Shown here in pieces: positions 63,129 through 64,000 of a stretch of 64,000 bases of DNA. The stretch spans positions 4,623,001 to 4,687,000 of the forward strand of contig NZ_CP076457.1 in NCBI RefSeq assembly GCF_018866325.1, given 5' to 3'. Both the position numbers and the translations under genes were made by a program. Numbering within the stretch: the stretch's first letter is position 1; each line of letters starts with the position of its first letter. Source of the stretch: Streptomyces sp. YPW6. Its GTDB lineage: Bacteria > Actinomycetota > Actinomycetes > Streptomycetales > Streptomycetaceae. Below the pieces are notes generated by a model. The model saw only the letters and a list, made by a program, of their open reading frames with translations. It was not told the DNA's origin and made no database searches.

Positions 63129-63941
63129 ATGACCGCACCCGACCGGCCCTCCTGGGATCCGCGGCAGTACCTGCGTCACGCGGACCACCGGACCCGCCCC
63201 TTCCACGACCTCCTGGCCCGCATCGGCGACGCTCTTCCCGGCCGCCCCGCACCCCGTGTCGCCGACCTCGGCTGCGGAGCGGGCAACGTCACCGCGCTCC
63301 TCGCCGACCGCTGGCCCGAAGCCCGGATCACCGGCTACGACACCTCGCGCGCGATGCTCGCCGAGGCCGCCGCCCACGCCCGGCCGCCCCTGCTCGACTT
63401 CGCCGAGGCCGACGCCGCGGCCTGGGAGCCCACCGAGACGTACGGCCTGATCGTCTCCACCTCCGCACTCCAGTGGATCCCCGGCCACGCCGACCTCTTC
63501 CCCCGCTGGCTCGACGCCCTCGCCCCCGGCGGCACCCTCGCCTTCCAGGTCCCCGGCAACTTCACCGCCCCCAGCCACACGCTCCTGGCCGGCCTCCGCG
63601 AGTCCGACCGCTGGCGCCCTCTGCTCCACGGCGTGGGCGACCGCACCGCCTCGGTCCTGGACCCCGTCGACTACCTCACCCGCCTGCGCGGCCTCGGCTG
63701 CACGGCCGACGTCTGGGAGACCACCTACCTCCAGACCCTGCACGGCGACGACGCGGTGTTCGACTGGGTCAAGGGCACCGCCCTGCGCCCCGTCCTCACC
63801 GCGCTGGCCGACGACCCGGCCGCCCGTGAGGCGTTCCTCGCCGCCTACCGCGACCTGCTCCGCGAGGCCTACCCGCCCGGCCCGTACGGCACGGTCTTCC
63901 CGTTCCGCCGCATCTTCGCCGTAGCCCGCAAGGAGAAGTGA
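63129..63941 (+). CDS. tam: Trans-aconitate 2-methyltransferase-like SAM methyltransferase
   Basis: 270 aa class I methyltransferase. SAM loop VADLGCGAGNVTALLADRWP, then GYDTSRAMLAEA, 'LIVSTSALQWIPGHADLFP' and the C-terminal 'YGTVFPFRRIFAVARK', matching Tam proteins closely. Tam methylates trans-aconitate, an inhibitor formed from the citrate cycle. Adjacent to and divergent from the MarR gene. The stop overlaps the next start (TGATG). Confidence 0.88.
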   Translation: MTAPDRPSWDPRQYLRHADHRTRPFHDLLARIGDALPGRPAPRVADLGCGAGNVTALLADRWPEARITGYDTSRAMLAEAAAHARPPLLDFAEADAAAWEPTETYGLIVSTSALQWIPGHADLFPRWLDALAPGGTLAFQVPGNFTAPSHTLLAGLRESDRWRPLLHGVGDRTASVLDPVDYLTRLRGLGCTADVWETTYLQTLHGDDAVFDWVKGTALRPVLTALADDPAAREAFLAAYRDLLREAYPPGPYGTVFPFRRIFAVARKEK

Positions 63942-64000
63942 TGACCGCCCCCGCCTCTGGCCTCGCCGCCGTCGACCACGTCCAGCTCGCTGCCCCGCCC
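63941..64000 (+). CDS. N-terminus of a VOC/glyoxalase-family protein (cut by window edge)
   Basis: Only 20 codons are present: MTAPASGLAAVDHVQLAAPP. 'VDHVQLAAP' is the usual first strand of vicinal-oxygen-chelate proteins with the metal-binding His. Start overlaps the methyltransferase stop (TGATG), so the two are co-translated. Confidence 0.6.
   Translation, partial: MTAPASGLAAVDHVQLAAPP

Overview
The window is high-GC actinobacterial DNA and almost certainly Streptomyces. Codon third positions are nearly all G/C, GTG starts and 4-bp ATGA/GTGA overlaps are common, and marker families include an SsgA-like sporulation protein, a bacterial protein O-mannosyltransferase, NarL-type two-component systems, a DUF6131-type small membrane protein and a galT-galE-galK operon. 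From memory (not checked), the order pmt / rsmI / tatD / rsmA / ispE / ABC-F / gal matches a core block of the S. coelicolor chromosome around SCO3136-SCO3162, so most of this is conserved core with small accessory insertions.

Layout. 0-8.5 kb: end of an SDR gene, a small hydrophilic protein, a Rieske oxygenase, a tricorn-type protease, and a TetR regulator with two palindromic operators next to an MMPL exporter. 8.8-12.2 kb: an SsgA-like gene and an ECF-type Ni/Co importer (CbiMN-CbiQ-CbiO) preceded by a Nur-box-like palindrome. 12.2-22.4 kb: serine hydrolase, SDR, two GNATs, a winged-helix protein, a small membrane protein, an N-terminally lost hydrolase, an AGCS symporter, an EamA transporter and a secreted lipase-like protein. 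22.6-28.1 kb: an unusually long tandem sensor kinase with its response regulator, a penicillin-binding protein and a DUF6131-type peptide. 28.1-31.9 kb: pmt and rsmI. The pmt 3' end is duplicated (69 bp identical) around a 0.9-kb segment with one gene.

32-37 kb: an apparent five-gene, translationally coupled minus-strand operon. It encodes a 58-aa peptide, a 235-aa protein, two paralogous proteins sharing an HTVFHLTDWG motif, and a serine hydrolase. It lies between rsmI and tatD, looks like an accessory cassette, and is the best candidate here for an undescribed (possibly peptide-maturation) system. 37-41 kb: zinc-ribbon protein, tatD, rsmA, ispE and a lipoprotein. 41.6-46.5 kb: membrane acyltransferase, YoeB toxin remnant, a secreted cationic two-cysteine protein with a membrane partner, and a two-component system. 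46.6-54.5 kb: an ABC-F ATPase and three tandem membrane-anchored beta-propeller proteins, the middle one with an apparent frameshift in its Pro-rich N-terminus. 54.8-61 kb: orphan regulator, sodium:solute symporter with a small partner, and divergent galTEK. 61-64 kb: GNAT, a regulator with a highly structured leader, MarR, a Tam-like methyltransferase and the start of a VOC protein.

The non-coding DNA is rich in minisatellites with units of 7, 27, 33/34 and 41 bp, including several heptamer arrays. No tRNA, rRNA, CRISPR array or intact insertion sequence was seen.
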